Shown: positions 1 through 7,913 of the stretch, one piece after another
Position numbering within the stretch: the first letter of the stretch is position 1
Layout of the letters: every line of letters begins with the position of its first letter
Origin: JAGDXZ01 sp049966915
GTDB lineage: Archaea; Micrarchaeota; Micrarchaeia; Micrarchaeales; CABMGC01
Direction: 5' to 3'
DNA: 26,774 nt
Assembly (NCBI GenBank): GCA_049966915.1
Contig: JBMFTS010000007.1
Location: 1 to 26,774 of the forward strand
Notes under the pieces: model-generated
What the model was told of the DNA's origin: nothing
The model's input: the letters and a program-made list of their open reading frames with translations, nothing else
Databases searched by the model: none
Translations under genes and position numbers: made by a program

Positions 1-22
1 GCATTCAGAAAAATGTAATGAT

Positions 23-1195
23 TCATTTGCGAGAAGCTGTCACGATTTTTATTACGTCATCGTTCCTGAGCACGTAGTCCTTGCCAAGCCTTGTCTTTTT
101 CCTTGCGTCTATCGCGTAAAGCATGCCTTTGGCGATGTCGGTGTGTATCTTCGCGGCAAGGTCGTACGCCGTGGAGCCGTTTTTCATGAGCAGCGCGTCC
201 GGCAGTACGTTGCCGTCGTGGTCCGTGTACTTGTTTTCGTCCTCCACCGGGTACACCACTATGTTGTCCAAAAGCTTGAATACTGCGGTGTTAAGAAGCT
301 CTTGGACGCCGGTAGTGCCGTGCTTCTGCAGATACGCCTGCATGTATTCCATTGCCTTTTCCTGCTCGTCGTTCATCTCGCCGGTTTTTTCGAACGAAGA
401 AGATCCAGGAACATAGCTTATGTATTTGCTTTTCGCAGCCTGCCTGAGCGCCAGCTCTACGGCTCCAGAGCAGCCGACAACCAGGTAATCGCCGAGCGCG
501 CTTTTAAGCGCTTCCAGCTGCGCGTCTGTGCTCTTGTCAAGCTTGTTAGCAGCTATTATCACAGGCTTGCTTGTGCGCATGAGCGTGTCTGCGAACTTCT
601 CAATGTCTTCCTGGCTCCAGCTTATCTGCGAGAGCGAAAGATAATTTGCATCAGCGGCGCTTTTTATCTGCCCTGCCGAAAGCCCAAATCCGGAAAGCAC
701 TTCCCTGAGCGCTTCGGCGCCGTCTGCAGTTTTTGACACGGTGTTCATGTGCTTGCTTATTATGCCGGCAAGCCATGCGGCCAATTCCTTGCGCACCATT
801 GCCACTTCCTCTGCTGGGTTGCAGCCGTCGCATGGGTTTCCGTATTCGTCAGTCTTGCCGCTCAGATCGACTACCTGGACAAGCGCATCGGCCTTTATGA
901 GGTCGTTGAGAAACTGGTTGCCCATGCCCTTGCCCAAATGCGCGCCTGGCACGAGCCCAGCCACGTCTATTACGTTTATAGGTATGTGCCTTATGCCGTT
1001 GGCGCAGTATGAGTTTTTAGGGTTGCATTTTACTCCAAGTTCTGAATCTACGCATTTCACTGTTACATAAGCAACTCCGTAGTTCGGATTGATGGTTGTG
1101 AAAGGTCTGTCGGCTATTTCCGCCTTTACCATGGTCAACGCTGAAAATATTGTTGACTTGCCCTTGTTGGGCGCGCCTATTATTCCTATCAACAT
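23..1195 (-). CDS. ychF: YchF/OLA1-family translation-associated GTPase with C-terminal TGS domain
   Basis: This 390-residue protein is a cytosolic, ribosome-associated P-loop NTPase of the Obg/YchF (OLA1) family. G1 is GAPNKGKS (residues 7-14), where most relatives have NVGKS or NAGKS. G3 is DVAG (77-80), followed by the family stretch LVPGAHLGKGMGNQFL. G4 is NKLD (217-220). The last ~75 residues form a TGS domain, ending with LRNDDVIKIV. A Cys-containing insert (CNPKNSYC) precedes G3, as in many archaeal members. It starts 11 nt after the stop of the upstream permease, so the two are probably co-transcribed. GAGGTAA lies about 10 nt before the ATG. The family binds ATP or GTP and is linked to translation and stress control; no specific substrate is evident here. 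Confidence 0.93.
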   Translation of the reverse strand: MLIGIIGAPNKGKSTIFSALTMVKAEIADRPFTTINPNYGVAYVTVKCVDSELGVKCNPKNSYCANGIRHIPINVIDVAGLVPGAHLGKGMGNQFLNDLIKADALVQVVDLSGKTDEYGNPCDGCNPAEEVAMVRKELAAWLAGIISKHMNTVSKTADGAEALREVLSGFGLSAGQIKSAADANYLSLSQISWSQEDIEKFADTLMRTSKPVIIAANKLDKSTDAQLEALKSALGDYLVVGCSGAVELALRQAAKSKYISYVPGSSSFEKTGEMNDEQEKAMEYMQAYLQKHGTTGVQELLNTAVFKLLDNIVVYPVEDENKYTDHDGNVLPDALLMKNGSTAYDLAAKIHTDIAKGMLYAIDARKKTRLGKDYVLRNDDVIKIVTASRK

Positions 1196-1206
1196 GCGCT
1201 TTACCT

Positions 1207-2514
1207 CTAATTGAACAATTTTATTTTGACGGGTTTCTTGCCTTGCAGTTCTCTAAAGAAGTAATAAAGTATGAGCAGCGAAAAAACGAGCGCAGTGCCT
1301 ATTACCAGCGCTTCCTTGGGCATGCCTATGAGGAACACAAGCAGAAGAATTATTGCCACTACCGTTAAATAGGGATAAAGCGGCATTCTTACGCTTGCGT
1401 TTGCGTGCTGCCTCCTGAAATGTATTTGCGCAAGGCACGCTATAAGGTAAGAAAGCATTAGCCCGAAATTGCTTATTGCGGCGATTACGTATATATTACC
1501 GGCAAAAAGCGTTATTATGCCTATGAATGCCGCAAGCAGCACGCCGTTTACAGGAACGTCCCTTGCAGCATTGTACTTCCTGAGTATGCCAGGCAGCAGC
1601 TTGTCTTTTGATATTTGGTAAGAAAGCCTTGCAGAACTGAGTATCATGGCAAGCGTTGCGGAAGTCGTGGCAACTAGCGCTCCCAAATCTACGACAATGT
1701 CCATGGCTCTTGGAGCCTTCGACGCCCTGAGCGCGAACGCCAACGGGTCTGCAGCTATGGTGTATGCGCTTGCCGGCGCCAGAAGCATAAGCGAAAGGTC
1801 TATGAGCACGTAAACGGCGAGGCTTATTGCCACCGCGCCTATTATCGCCTTCGCCGTTCCCTTCGGCCCTCCTTCGACTCTTGAAGACAGCGTAGCGATG
1901 GTTTGGAATCCAGAGTAGGCAAAGAAGATTGCCACGCTTGCGGCGAATATGCTTCCGAGCTTATAGCCCTTCGTTGCGAAATTCACTACTGTGGAGGCAA
2001 AGCCTGTCTTTGCTGCAAAGTACACTGCGAACAAACCGAAAATTACAAGCACGCTTAGCTTTATGGCTACTAGCACGAAGTCTGTTTTTGCGGCTTTGCT
2101 TACGCCCAACAGGTTGACCCCTGTGAGCACAAGTATGAGCAATACCGCGAACGGCACTGCCTCTCCTGCGCCAAACCCGAGCAGGCTTGCCAAATACGAG
2201 CCGAAGCCAAGAGAAATGGCGGTTATTGCTGTAGCGAAGCTTGCAAACAGGGCAATGCCCGTTATGAATCCTATCTCGCTGCCAAATGCGTTGTATGCAT
2301 AGGAATAAGAAGCGCCTTCGCTTTTGGGCATTATCGAGCTGAGCTCGCTTATTATCCACGCCAGTATGAGCGCCACTATGCCCACGAGCACAAACGCAAA
2401 CAAGGAATACGGGCCTGCGAGCGCAACCGCCGTGCCGCTTAGCACAAATATGCCTGCCCCTATTATGGCTCCAAGCCCTATGGCCGTGGCGTTCCTTACG
2501 CTTATCTTGCGCAT
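1207..2514 (-). CDS. APC-superfamily amino-acid permease
   Basis: This 435-residue integral membrane protein has about 12 hydrophobic helices and the APC N-terminal signature GLGAIIGAGIFVLSG at residues 13-27, the unwound TM1 that binds substrate. The length is usual for the family. A cation- or proton-coupled amino-acid transporter is the likely role; the substrate cannot be read from sequence. The gene is first in a minus-strand unit with the YchF GTPase 11 nt downstream. The ATG at 2514 lies about 23-25 nt below an AT-rich TATA-like element (2532-2542), so the mRNA is probably leaderless. Uptake of amino acids would suit a reduced, partly auxotrophic archaeon, but that is inference. Confidence 0.9.
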   Translation of the reverse strand: MRKISVRNATAIGLGAIIGAGIFVLSGTAVALAGPYSLFAFVLVGIVALILAWIISELSSIMPKSEGASYSYAYNAFGSEIGFITGIALFASFATAITAISLGFGSYLASLLGFGAGEAVPFAVLLILVLTGVNLLGVSKAAKTDFVLVAIKLSVLVIFGLFAVYFAAKTGFASTVVNFATKGYKLGSIFAASVAIFFAYSGFQTIATLSSRVEGGPKGTAKAIIGAVAISLAVYVLIDLSLMLLAPASAYTIAADPLAFALRASKAPRAMDIVVDLGALVATTSATLAMILSSARLSYQISKDKLLPGILRKYNAARDVPVNGVLLAAFIGIITLFAGNIYVIAAISNFGLMLSYLIACLAQIHFRRQHANASVRMPLYPYLTVVAIILLLVFLIGMPKEALVIGTALVFSLLILYYFFRELQGKKPVKIKLFN

Positions 2515-2531
2515 GCATTAAATTATGCGCA

Positions 2532-2542
2532 AATAAATAAAA
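2532..2542 (-). promoter_or_regulatory. TATA-like element of the permease-ychF unit
   Basis: On the minus strand the sequence reads TTTTTATTTATT, centred about 24 nt upstream of the permease ATG at 2514. That is the archaeal BoxA-to-TSS distance and implies a leaderless transcript. It stands back to back with the tRNA-Leu promoter. Confidence 0.5.
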
Positions 2543-2552
2543 ATCAACGCTA

Positions 2553-2562
2553 CCTATTAATT
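2553..2562 (+). promoter_or_regulatory. TATA-like element of tRNA-Leu
   Basis: CTATTAATTG is centred about 30 nt before the first base of the tRNA (2588), placing the predicted start a few nucleotides upstream of the mature 5' end. It is the only AT-rich box in the short gap before the tRNA. Confidence 0.45.
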
Positions 2563-2587
2563 GGGCGTGGAAGCAACGCACAGCGAT

Positions 2588-2673
2588 GCGGGGGTGGCAG
2601 AGCTTGGTCAAATGCGGCAGGCTCAGAACCTGTTCCCTTTGTGGGTGCGTGAGTCCGAATCTCACCCCCCGCA
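2588..2673 (+). tRNA. tRNA-Leu (anticodon CAG)
   Basis: This is a complete class II tRNA. Acceptor stem GCGGGGG (2588-2594) pairs with CCCCCGC (2666-2672), discriminator A2673; CCA is not encoded. The anticodon stem GCAGG/CCTGT (with a G-T closing pair) holds the loop CTCAGAA, with anticodon CAG at 2624-2626. A long variable arm (CCC/GGG stem) follows, then T-stem GTGAG/CTCAC with loop TCCGAAT. No intron is present. CAG plus a long variable arm identifies leucine (CUG codons). Confidence 0.97.
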
Positions 2674-2738
2674 CTTCACTTCAAAATTTCATTACGCATT
2701 TAGACTTTAAACGCGACGCAGCGTTGCGCATAGCGAAT

Positions 2739-2747
2739 AAATTTAAG
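2739..2747 (+). promoter_or_regulatory. TATA-like element for the small membrane protein gene
   Basis: AAATTTAAG is centred at about 2743, which predicts transcription from about 2768, just upstream of the GGTG at 2771. The resulting leader would be about 10 nt. Confidence 0.45.
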
Positions 2748-2779
2748 CGTTTCCATAGTATGTTAATAAAGGTGTGAAA

Positions 2780-3040
2780 ATGGCAAGAGCTGCAAAGTCC
2801 GAATTTGATAGGTATCTGGACTACAAGGCAATGCACGGCGGCTGGATAACCTTTAGATCCATATACTGGGCAATATACCTGTTAGTAATAGGCGGAATTC
2901 TGGTATTCTACGGCAAGTCGGCACTGATGATTTCGTGGCCGCTGTTTTGGGGCACGGCTTTGGTGCTGCTAGCAGTGATGATAATAATATATGGTGCTGC
3001 GGAATCGCTGCACCACAAGCTCATGCGCAGGCACGCCTGA
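2780..3040 (+). CDS. Small two-helix membrane protein, unknown function
   Basis: This 86-residue protein has a charged N-terminus (MARAAKSEFDRYLDYKAM) and two hydrophobic helices, roughly residues 26-45 and 52-75, ending in a basic tail (HHKLMRRHA). I do not recognise a named family. I chose ATG 2780 over the in-frame GTG 2774 because GGTG begins exactly 9 nt before 2780, the spacing seen at many starts in this window. A His/Arg-rich cytosolic tail and short loops suggest a small membrane-associated accessory factor, but no function can be assigned. It stands alone between tRNA-Leu and the secFD promoter. Confidence 0.75.
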   Translation: MARAAKSEFDRYLDYKAMHGGWITFRSIYWAIYLLVIGGILVFYGKSALMISWPLFWGTALVLLAVMIIIYGAAESLHHKLMRRHA

Positions 3041-3086
3041 ACTGAAAGCATTAGCATTAGTGCAGGGCTGTTGCGTAGGGCTGTTG

Positions 3087-3100
3087 TTTATATATTTTAA
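3087..3100 (+). promoter_or_regulatory. TATA box of the secF-secD-surE operon
   Basis: The strong BoxA TTTATATATTTTAA is centred at about 3093, which predicts a start near 3118 and a 16-nt leader before the secF ATG at 3134. Confidence 0.65.
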
Positions 3101-3133
3101 CTGCTAATTTTTTAGCGCTAATTAGGACTTTTC

Positions 3134-4279
3134 ATGGAACTGCCAAACATTTACCGCTACAAGAACCTAAAGTTGCTAATAGCTGTGCCGCTTGTGCTCA
3201 TGCTTATCGGCATTTATTTCTCTTTCCACATAGGCCTCGACAGCTCGCTCCGCGGCGGCATAAGCATACAGCTCGGAACCAACGTTTCGCTTGATCCTTC
3301 TGCGCTTGCCGGCAAAATATCTTCGCAGATGCACATAACAGATGTGGAAGTGTCAAAAAGCCCAGGGGGTTTGGAAATCACTTTGCCAATAAACCAAAGC
3401 CTGGCAACAGCCGATTCTTACCTTTCACAATTTTACACGCAGGAGTCTAACTATTCAGCTGTGCAGCTCAATTATACCGATCTTAGCATAATGTTGAACA
3501 ACAATCCCAACAACACTACGCTTCATGCAGAACTTGCCAACGACAGCAGGCAGCTCAGCGCCTACATGTCGCAGATGAAATATGCAGCATCGCAGGTTTT
3601 TGCCGCGCTGTCGTCTTTTGGCATTGCCGCTTCCAACTTTTCTACGCCTGGTCAGATGCAGACCCTGCTGCAAAACGCGTATGCCAACGCCAGCAACATA
3701 TACGAGCACAAAATCCTGGCAGAGTTGTCAGGCATTGTGCCATACACCTCTTACTCTTTCCAGGAAGTAACGCCCACACTTGGCAGCTACTTCCTTAGCC
3801 AGTTCAAGAACATAATACTGATAGCTTTCGTGCTTGTGTTCATTTCTGTGTTTTTCATATTCAGAAGCTTTATACCTTCGATAACCGTGACATTCGGAGC
3901 TGCAAACGACATGATAATCGCGCTTGGCGCAATGGGCCTGTTTGGCATACCGCTCGGCGTAGCCAGCATAGCAGGCTTGCTTATGATCATAGGCTATGCG
4001 ATTGACACTGACATTCTTGCCGCGATAAGGCTTTTGAAAAGGGGAGAAGGCAGCGTAGAGGAACGAGCCTACTCTTCCATGCGCACGGGGCTTACAATGA
4101 CCTCGACAGCTCTGCTTTCGTTCCTTGTGCTGTTCATAATTTCGATAGTGGTTTACGTGCCCACGTATTACGAAATTTCCAGCGTGGTCATAATGGGGCT
4201 TCTGGGTGACATTGTCACCACATGGCTTGGCAACACGCCTTTGCTCATGCTGTACAAGAAGCACAAGGAGAGGATATGA
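3134..4279 (+). CDS. secF: Protein-export membrane protein SecF
   Basis: This 381-residue inner-membrane protein is the SecF half of the SecDF export accessory complex, which assists Sec translocation. TM1 (about residues 14-33) is followed by the motif GLDSSLRGGISIQL, then a large extracytoplasmic region to about residue 225. Five more helices follow, including the conserved TM4 stretch IGYAIDTDIL and the RRxxRxxEGxxxx-like segment RLLKRGEGSVEERA. The extracytoplasmic part is longer than in bacterial SecF and carries many N-x-S/T sequons (NYSA, NYTD, NNTT). Its ATGA stop/start overlap with secD means strict translational coupling. SecF-then-SecD order is usual in archaea. The start is the first ATG after a good TATA box. 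Confidence 0.93.
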   Translation: MELPNIYRYKNLKLLIAVPLVLMLIGIYFSFHIGLDSSLRGGISIQLGTNVSLDPSALAGKISSQMHITDVEVSKSPGGLEITLPINQSLATADSYLSQFYTQESNYSAVQLNYTDLSIMLNNNPNNTTLHAELANDSRQLSAYMSQMKYAASQVFAALSSFGIAASNFSTPGQMQTLLQNAYANASNIYEHKILAELSGIVPYTSYSFQEVTPTLGSYFLSQFKNIILIAFVLVFISVFFIFRSFIPSITVTFGAANDMIIALGAMGLFGIPLGVASIAGLLMIIGYAIDTDILAAIRLLKRGEGSVEERAYSSMRTGLTMTSTALLSFLVLFIISIVVYVPTYYEISSVVIMGLLGDIVTTWLGNTPLLMLYKKHKERI

Positions 4280-5889
4280 GCCTTAAACCGTATTTCAAGG
4301 ATTTTCACATAGACTTTCTTATAGGCTTAATTGTGTTGTTGGTAATACTCGACGCCCTTTTCGGCGGGCCGCACATACTCCATCTTGGCATAGAGTTTGT
4401 CGGAGGCACAGAAATACCGGTTGAACTGGCGCATGCAGTCAACCCCAGCGTGATGGGCTCCCTGATAAGCACGCTGCAGCAAAGGCTTTCGACTTTCGGG
4501 CTCAAGCAAGTGACAGTCGAAGGCATAGGCAATTCCGAAGTATATGTCATAGTGCCAACGGTTTCCAACTCTGAAATACAGAGCACCTTGTCTCTCATAG
4601 AAAGCCAGGGCGTATTCCAGGGCATAGTCAACGGCAAAGAAGCCGTGAACGGCACCGACATAATCTCGGGCAGCGTGGTGCCTTCACAGTCAGAAATAAA
4701 CGGCACAGTTTCTTGGCAGGTGTCGTTTCTTATAACGCCGCAGGCAGCCGTAAAGTTTTCAAAAGTGGCCTTTGGGCAGGCCAACAAGCCGCTGTTTCTG
4801 TTCCTTGACAGGCCCACCGGAGCCATAGTGCTTCTTAACAGCTCTGTGCTTGTCCAGGCGCAGTCGAAGGGCATAAATGCGTCGGACTTTCTTGGCGCGA
4901 TTTACCAGGCGACCGCGTTCAATGACGAATCAATACCTGTTGAGCAGTATAGCAGCGGCAGCATAGCTTCGGTGGTCAGTTTTCTTAAAGCCAACAGGGC
5001 AAAGTACTCCACAATTATAGTGGCAAGGAACGCGCCTAAAGCGCTGTTTAGCAATGCGACCTTGCTGAATTACACCATAATGAACGAGACGCCGCAGAAC
5101 ATGACGCCGGTGGTGAGCGTCGGCGCAGCCGCCGCAGGCGGCGCGCCTATAAGCATGGTGGAGTCGTGGCCTGCAATAGGCCTTCTTTCGGCGCCGTTGC
5201 TGAATCCAAGCGTCACAAACGGCTCTATAAGCCAGAGCTACGAGATAAGCGGCTTCGCGCCGCGGGGATTGAGCACGACAGCGCAAATTGCTTATGCAGT
5301 AAACCAAAGCAATCTGATAGTAAGCATTCTCAAGGGCGGCGCGCTTCCAGTTCCGGTAATTGCGGGCACGCCCAACCCGATTTCTCCTACACTTGGCAAG
5401 CATTTCGAAAAAGTCAGTGCCGCGGCGCTGCTTGTTGCAGTGCTTGCCGTTTCGAGCGTGATAGCGATAAGATATAGGCGCGGCTTTCTGATAGTTCCGA
5501 TAATACTCACCACGCTTGCCGAGCTCTTCATTATAATGTCAATAATAGGCCTCATAGGCACAATAGACCTTGCGGCAGTCGCCGGCATGATTGCGGTAAT
5601 AGGCACCGGCGTAGACGCGCAGATAATAATAACCGACGAGTTCATAGGCAAGCACGGCGAGTATACAGACAAGATAAGGCTAAACCACGCTTTCTATATA
5701 ATATGGGCCGACGCCGCATTGCTAGTTATCGCGATGTTACCGCTGTTCTTCTCCACTTCGCTTGTGCAGATAGTTGGCTTCGCCGAATCTACGATGCTCG
5801 GGGTGCTTTTCGGCGCTTTTGTTACGAGGCCAGCATACGGTGCCATGATAAGCAAGCACTTCGCGCAGCTTGAAAAATCCGGCGTGTAA
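4276..5889 (+). CDS. secD: Protein-export membrane protein SecD
   Basis: This 537-residue protein is the SecD partner. TM1 is at about 13-30, followed by GIEFVGGTEIPVEL. A P1-type domain follows, with the family pattern LQQRLSTFGLKQVTVEGIG and IVPTVSNSEIQSTL. A long insert with many sequons comes before five C-terminal helices, and the TM4 signature GTGVDAQIIITDE contains the conserved acidic and polar residues. The ATG at 4276 overlaps the secF stop by 4 nt (ATGA); an upstream in-frame start at 4222 is ignored because it lies well inside secF. GGAGAG starts 9 nt before the ATG, a degenerate form of the local ribosome-binding pattern. The operon continues into surE. Confidence 0.93.
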   Translation: MSLKPYFKDFHIDFLIGLIVLLVILDALFGGPHILHLGIEFVGGTEIPVELAHAVNPSVMGSLISTLQQRLSTFGLKQVTVEGIGNSEVYVIVPTVSNSEIQSTLSLIESQGVFQGIVNGKEAVNGTDIISGSVVPSQSEINGTVSWQVSFLITPQAAVKFSKVAFGQANKPLFLFLDRPTGAIVLLNSSVLVQAQSKGINASDFLGAIYQATAFNDESIPVEQYSSGSIASVVSFLKANRAKYSTIIVARNAPKALFSNATLLNYTIMNETPQNMTPVVSVGAAAAGGAPISMVESWPAIGLLSAPLLNPSVTNGSISQSYEISGFAPRGLSTTAQIAYAVNQSNLIVSILKGGALPVPVIAGTPNPISPTLGKHFEKVSAAALLVAVLAVSSVIAIRYRRGFLIVPIILTTLAELFIIMSIIGLIGTIDLAAVAGMIAVIGTGVDAQIIITDEFIGKHGEYTDKIRLNHAFYIIWADAALLVIAMLPLFFSTSLVQIVGFAESTMLGVLFGAFVTRPAYGAMISKHFAQLEKSGV

Positions 5890-5912
5890 GCGCGAACAAC
5901 GCAAATGGTTTC

Positions 5913-6698
5913 ATGATACTTGTAACAAACGACGACGGAATACAAAGCCGCGGAATAAAGACTTTATACAGCGCTGCCTTGCAGGTGTTCGGCAAGGGGA
6001 ACGTAGAAGTCGTGGCGCCGTCAGGGCCGCAGAGCGCGAGCGGCATGAGCCTTACGTTCCACAAGCCGCTCAGGATAACGCGCGTCAAAGCGCCTGGCAT
6101 TGAAGGCTTTGCGGTATCGGGCACGCCTGCCGATTGCGTTTTCGCTGCCGAGTTCCAGCTATTCAAAGGCAAGAAAGTGGATTTGGTGCTTTCCGGGATG
6201 AACGAGGGATCTAACGTGAGCGTGCAGTCCGTGGAATCCAGCGGAACCGTGTCGGCGGTGAAATTCGGCGCGGTGCGCAAGATAAAAGGCATGGCATTTT
6301 CTCTGGCGATTGAAATGGGAATAGGCAAAAGCACCTACGCTTATGCAAGGACGCACATTGTCAGGATTTTGAGCAGCATAAAGCGCAACGGCTTCCCTGA
6401 AGGCGCTGACCTCGTAAACGTGAACTTTCCAGGAGACGTCAGGCCTGCTACAAAGTGGCGCATCTGCGGCATGGAGGACGTTATGTTCGACGACTATGTC
6501 GAAGAACGCAAGGACCTGGCTAAAAAGTCATATTACTGGTTTGGCGGCAAGCCAAAACGGAGATTTTCGCGCGGCAGCGATTGCGCCGTGATCTTCGAAG
6601 AGCACGCAGTGGCGATTACGCCAATACGGCTTGATTATGTGAGCGAAGCGCTGAAGAAAAGCGCGCTGGAAAGACTTCCAGGCGCCAGCATGGCGTAG
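5913..6698 (+). CDS. surE: 5'/3'-nucleotidase SurE
   Basis: This 261-residue SurE-family phosphatase dephosphorylates nucleoside monophosphates (and short polyphosphates in some members) with a divalent metal. Visible motifs are N-terminal VTNDDG (residues 4-9, metal-binding Asp pair D7/D8), the active-site loop APSGPQSASG (S41), SGTPADC (69-75), SGMNEGSN (94-101, N97 a metal ligand) and the SSGTVSAV stretch. The length is usual. It follows secD by 23 nt and shares its promoter. No strong Shine-Dalgarno is seen (only a weak GGTT). A perfect inverted repeat starts 10 nt after the stop. Confidence 0.95.
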   Translation: MILVTNDDGIQSRGIKTLYSAALQVFGKGNVEVVAPSGPQSASGMSLTFHKPLRITRVKAPGIEGFAVSGTPADCVFAAEFQLFKGKKVDLVLSGMNEGSNVSVQSVESSGTVSAVKFGAVRKIKGMAFSLAIEMGIGKSTYAYARTHIVRILSSIKRNGFPEGADLVNVNFPGDVRPATKWRICGMEDVMFDDYVEERKDLAKKSYYWFGGKPKRRFSRGSDCAVIFEEHAVAITPIRLDYVSEALKKSALERLPGASMA

Positions 6699-6708
6699 CA
6701 GGAGAGGG

Positions 6709-6750
6709 TTTGCGCGCCAACTATCAGGCTTTGCAGTAGAGGCGCGCAAA
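6709..6750. repeat. Perfect 10-bp inverted repeat between surE and the radical SAM gene
   Basis: TTTGCGCGCC (6709-6718) is mirrored exactly by GGCGCGCAAA (6741-6750). A further CTA/TAG pairing (6721-6723 with 6737-6739) extends the stem inside. It lies 10 nt past the surE stop and 9 nt before the next TATA-like element. It could be a 3'-end hairpin of the secFD-surE mRNA or an operator. Confidence 0.6.
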
Positions 6751-6758
6751 GGAAATGT

Positions 6759-6766
6759 TTTTTAAT
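6759..6766 (+). promoter_or_regulatory. TATA-like element upstream of the orphan radical SAM gene
   Basis: TTTTTAAT is centred at about 6763, which predicts transcription near 6788. That leaves an 8-nt leader before the GTG at 6796, consistent with the absence of a ribosome-binding site there. Confidence 0.4.
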
Positions 6767-6795
6767 GAGAAAAGCGGACATAATAGCGTGTTTAA

Positions 6796-7860
6796 GTGGC
6801 AGGCACAAAAAGGCTGTTGAGCCTGGGCATGACCGCTCTCAGGAGCAACTTCGCCACTCTCGGTAGGCCTTACAAGCTCAACTTCGCAGTAACTTATTGG
6901 TGCAATTCGCGCTGCCTTACGTGCAACATATGGCAGCTGAAGCCCAAGAACGAGCTTACGCTTGACGAGATAAAAACCTTTGCCAAAAACAACAACTACT
7001 TCAAGTGGGTCGAGCTGACTGGCGGCGAGCCGTTCATGAGAAGCGACACTGTCGAAATAGTGAAAGCCTTCGCCGCGAGCATGAAAAATCTTTATGTTCT
7101 TACCATGCCCACAAACTCGCTTATCAACCACGATGCGCTTGTAAGCAAAATAGAAAGCATAGCGCAGATAGGGATACCCAGGTTCGTTATAACGCTGAGC
7201 CTTGACGGCTACCGCGAGCTTCATGACAAGATTCGCGGCGTGCCAGGCAATTTCGACAAGGTCATGGCAGTTGCCGCTTCGCTGCACGAGCTTGAAAAGA
7301 AGTACCGCGGCTTTTCGTTCTTTTTCGGCTATACGATGAGCAAGTACAACACTGGAGAGCTTGCAAAGACTATCGAATCTGTAAAGGCTGCGCTTCCTTG
7401 GGTAGATGCAAACAGGTTTCACGTAAACATAGCGCAGGTGTCCGGATTTTATTACAACAACGCTAGCGCCAGTTTTGAAGTTGATGCTAACACAGCAAGC
7501 GGCGAACTTTCTTATCTGTTAGAACGCAAAAGGCCAAGCTTCGACGCCGCGCAGGTTGTGGAGAACGCGTTTCTGCGGAAGCTTCTTGTGTTCTTGAAGA
7601 GCGGCAAAAGACCCATGCGAACAAGAAATCTCGAGCTTTCTGTATTCCTAGACAGCTTCGGCACAGTGTATCCTTCGATAATGTGGGAGGAGCCCCTGGG
7701 CAACATAAGAAACGCAGGCTATTCTCTTGAAAACCTGCTAAACGGCGAAAAGGCCAAACAGGTGCTTGAAAAAGTCAAGAAGGGAGAGGAGCCGAACGCG
7801 TGGACGTCGTGCGACGCATACCAGGCGCTTACAAGCAACCTCAAAGAGCTTCTGCTATAA
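6796..7860 (+). CDS. Radical SAM protein, reduced SPASM-like C-terminus, unknown substrate
   Basis: This 354-residue radical SAM enzyme has the cluster motif WCNSRCLTCNIW (C36-x3-C40-x2-C43) and the SAM-binding TGGEP segment at about 76-80, with SLDG further on. The C-terminus has the SPASM/twitch-like scaffold (GTVYPSIMWEEPLGNIR, then YSLENLL). It keeps essentially one cysteine (WTSCDAY), so a full auxiliary [4Fe-4S] cluster looks absent. The GTG start at 6796 follows from the reading frame and a plausible TATA box; there is no GGTG at -9, so the mRNA may be nearly leaderless. The gene is alone, convergent with amrS. Peptide or small-molecule modification is possible, but the substrate is unknown. 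Confidence 0.85.
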   Translation: MAGTKRLLSLGMTALRSNFATLGRPYKLNFAVTYWCNSRCLTCNIWQLKPKNELTLDEIKTFAKNNNYFKWVELTGGEPFMRSDTVEIVKAFAASMKNLYVLTMPTNSLINHDALVSKIESIAQIGIPRFVITLSLDGYRELHDKIRGVPGNFDKVMAVAASLHELEKKYRGFSFFFGYTMSKYNTGELAKTIESVKAALPWVDANRFHVNIAQVSGFYYNNASASFEVDANTASGELSYLLERKRPSFDAAQVVENAFLRKLLVFLKSGKRPMRTRNLELSVFLDSFGTVYPSIMWEEPLGNIRNAGYSLENLLNGEKAKQVLEKVKKGEEPNAWTSCDAYQALTSNLKELLL

Positions 7861-7869
7861 AGTAGCATG

Positions 7870-7900
7870 GCGCGCGCACTTTGTCGCGCGTGCTGCGCGC
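7870..7900. repeat. GC-rich imperfect hairpin in a convergent intergenic gap
   Basis: GCGCGCGCAC (7870-7879) pairs with GTGC-T-GCGCGC (7890-7900), a 10-bp stem with one bulged T and a 10-nt loop. It fills most of the 53-bp gap between the convergent radical SAM gene and amrS, so it could protect or define both 3' ends. Confidence 0.5.
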
Positions 7901-7913
7901 TCGCTGTTTGCTG

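Noticed and set aside
143..736. Long plus-strand open frames opposite the GTPase gene
   Set aside because: They are antisense to a clear YchF homologue with all its motifs and show no recognisable protein features.
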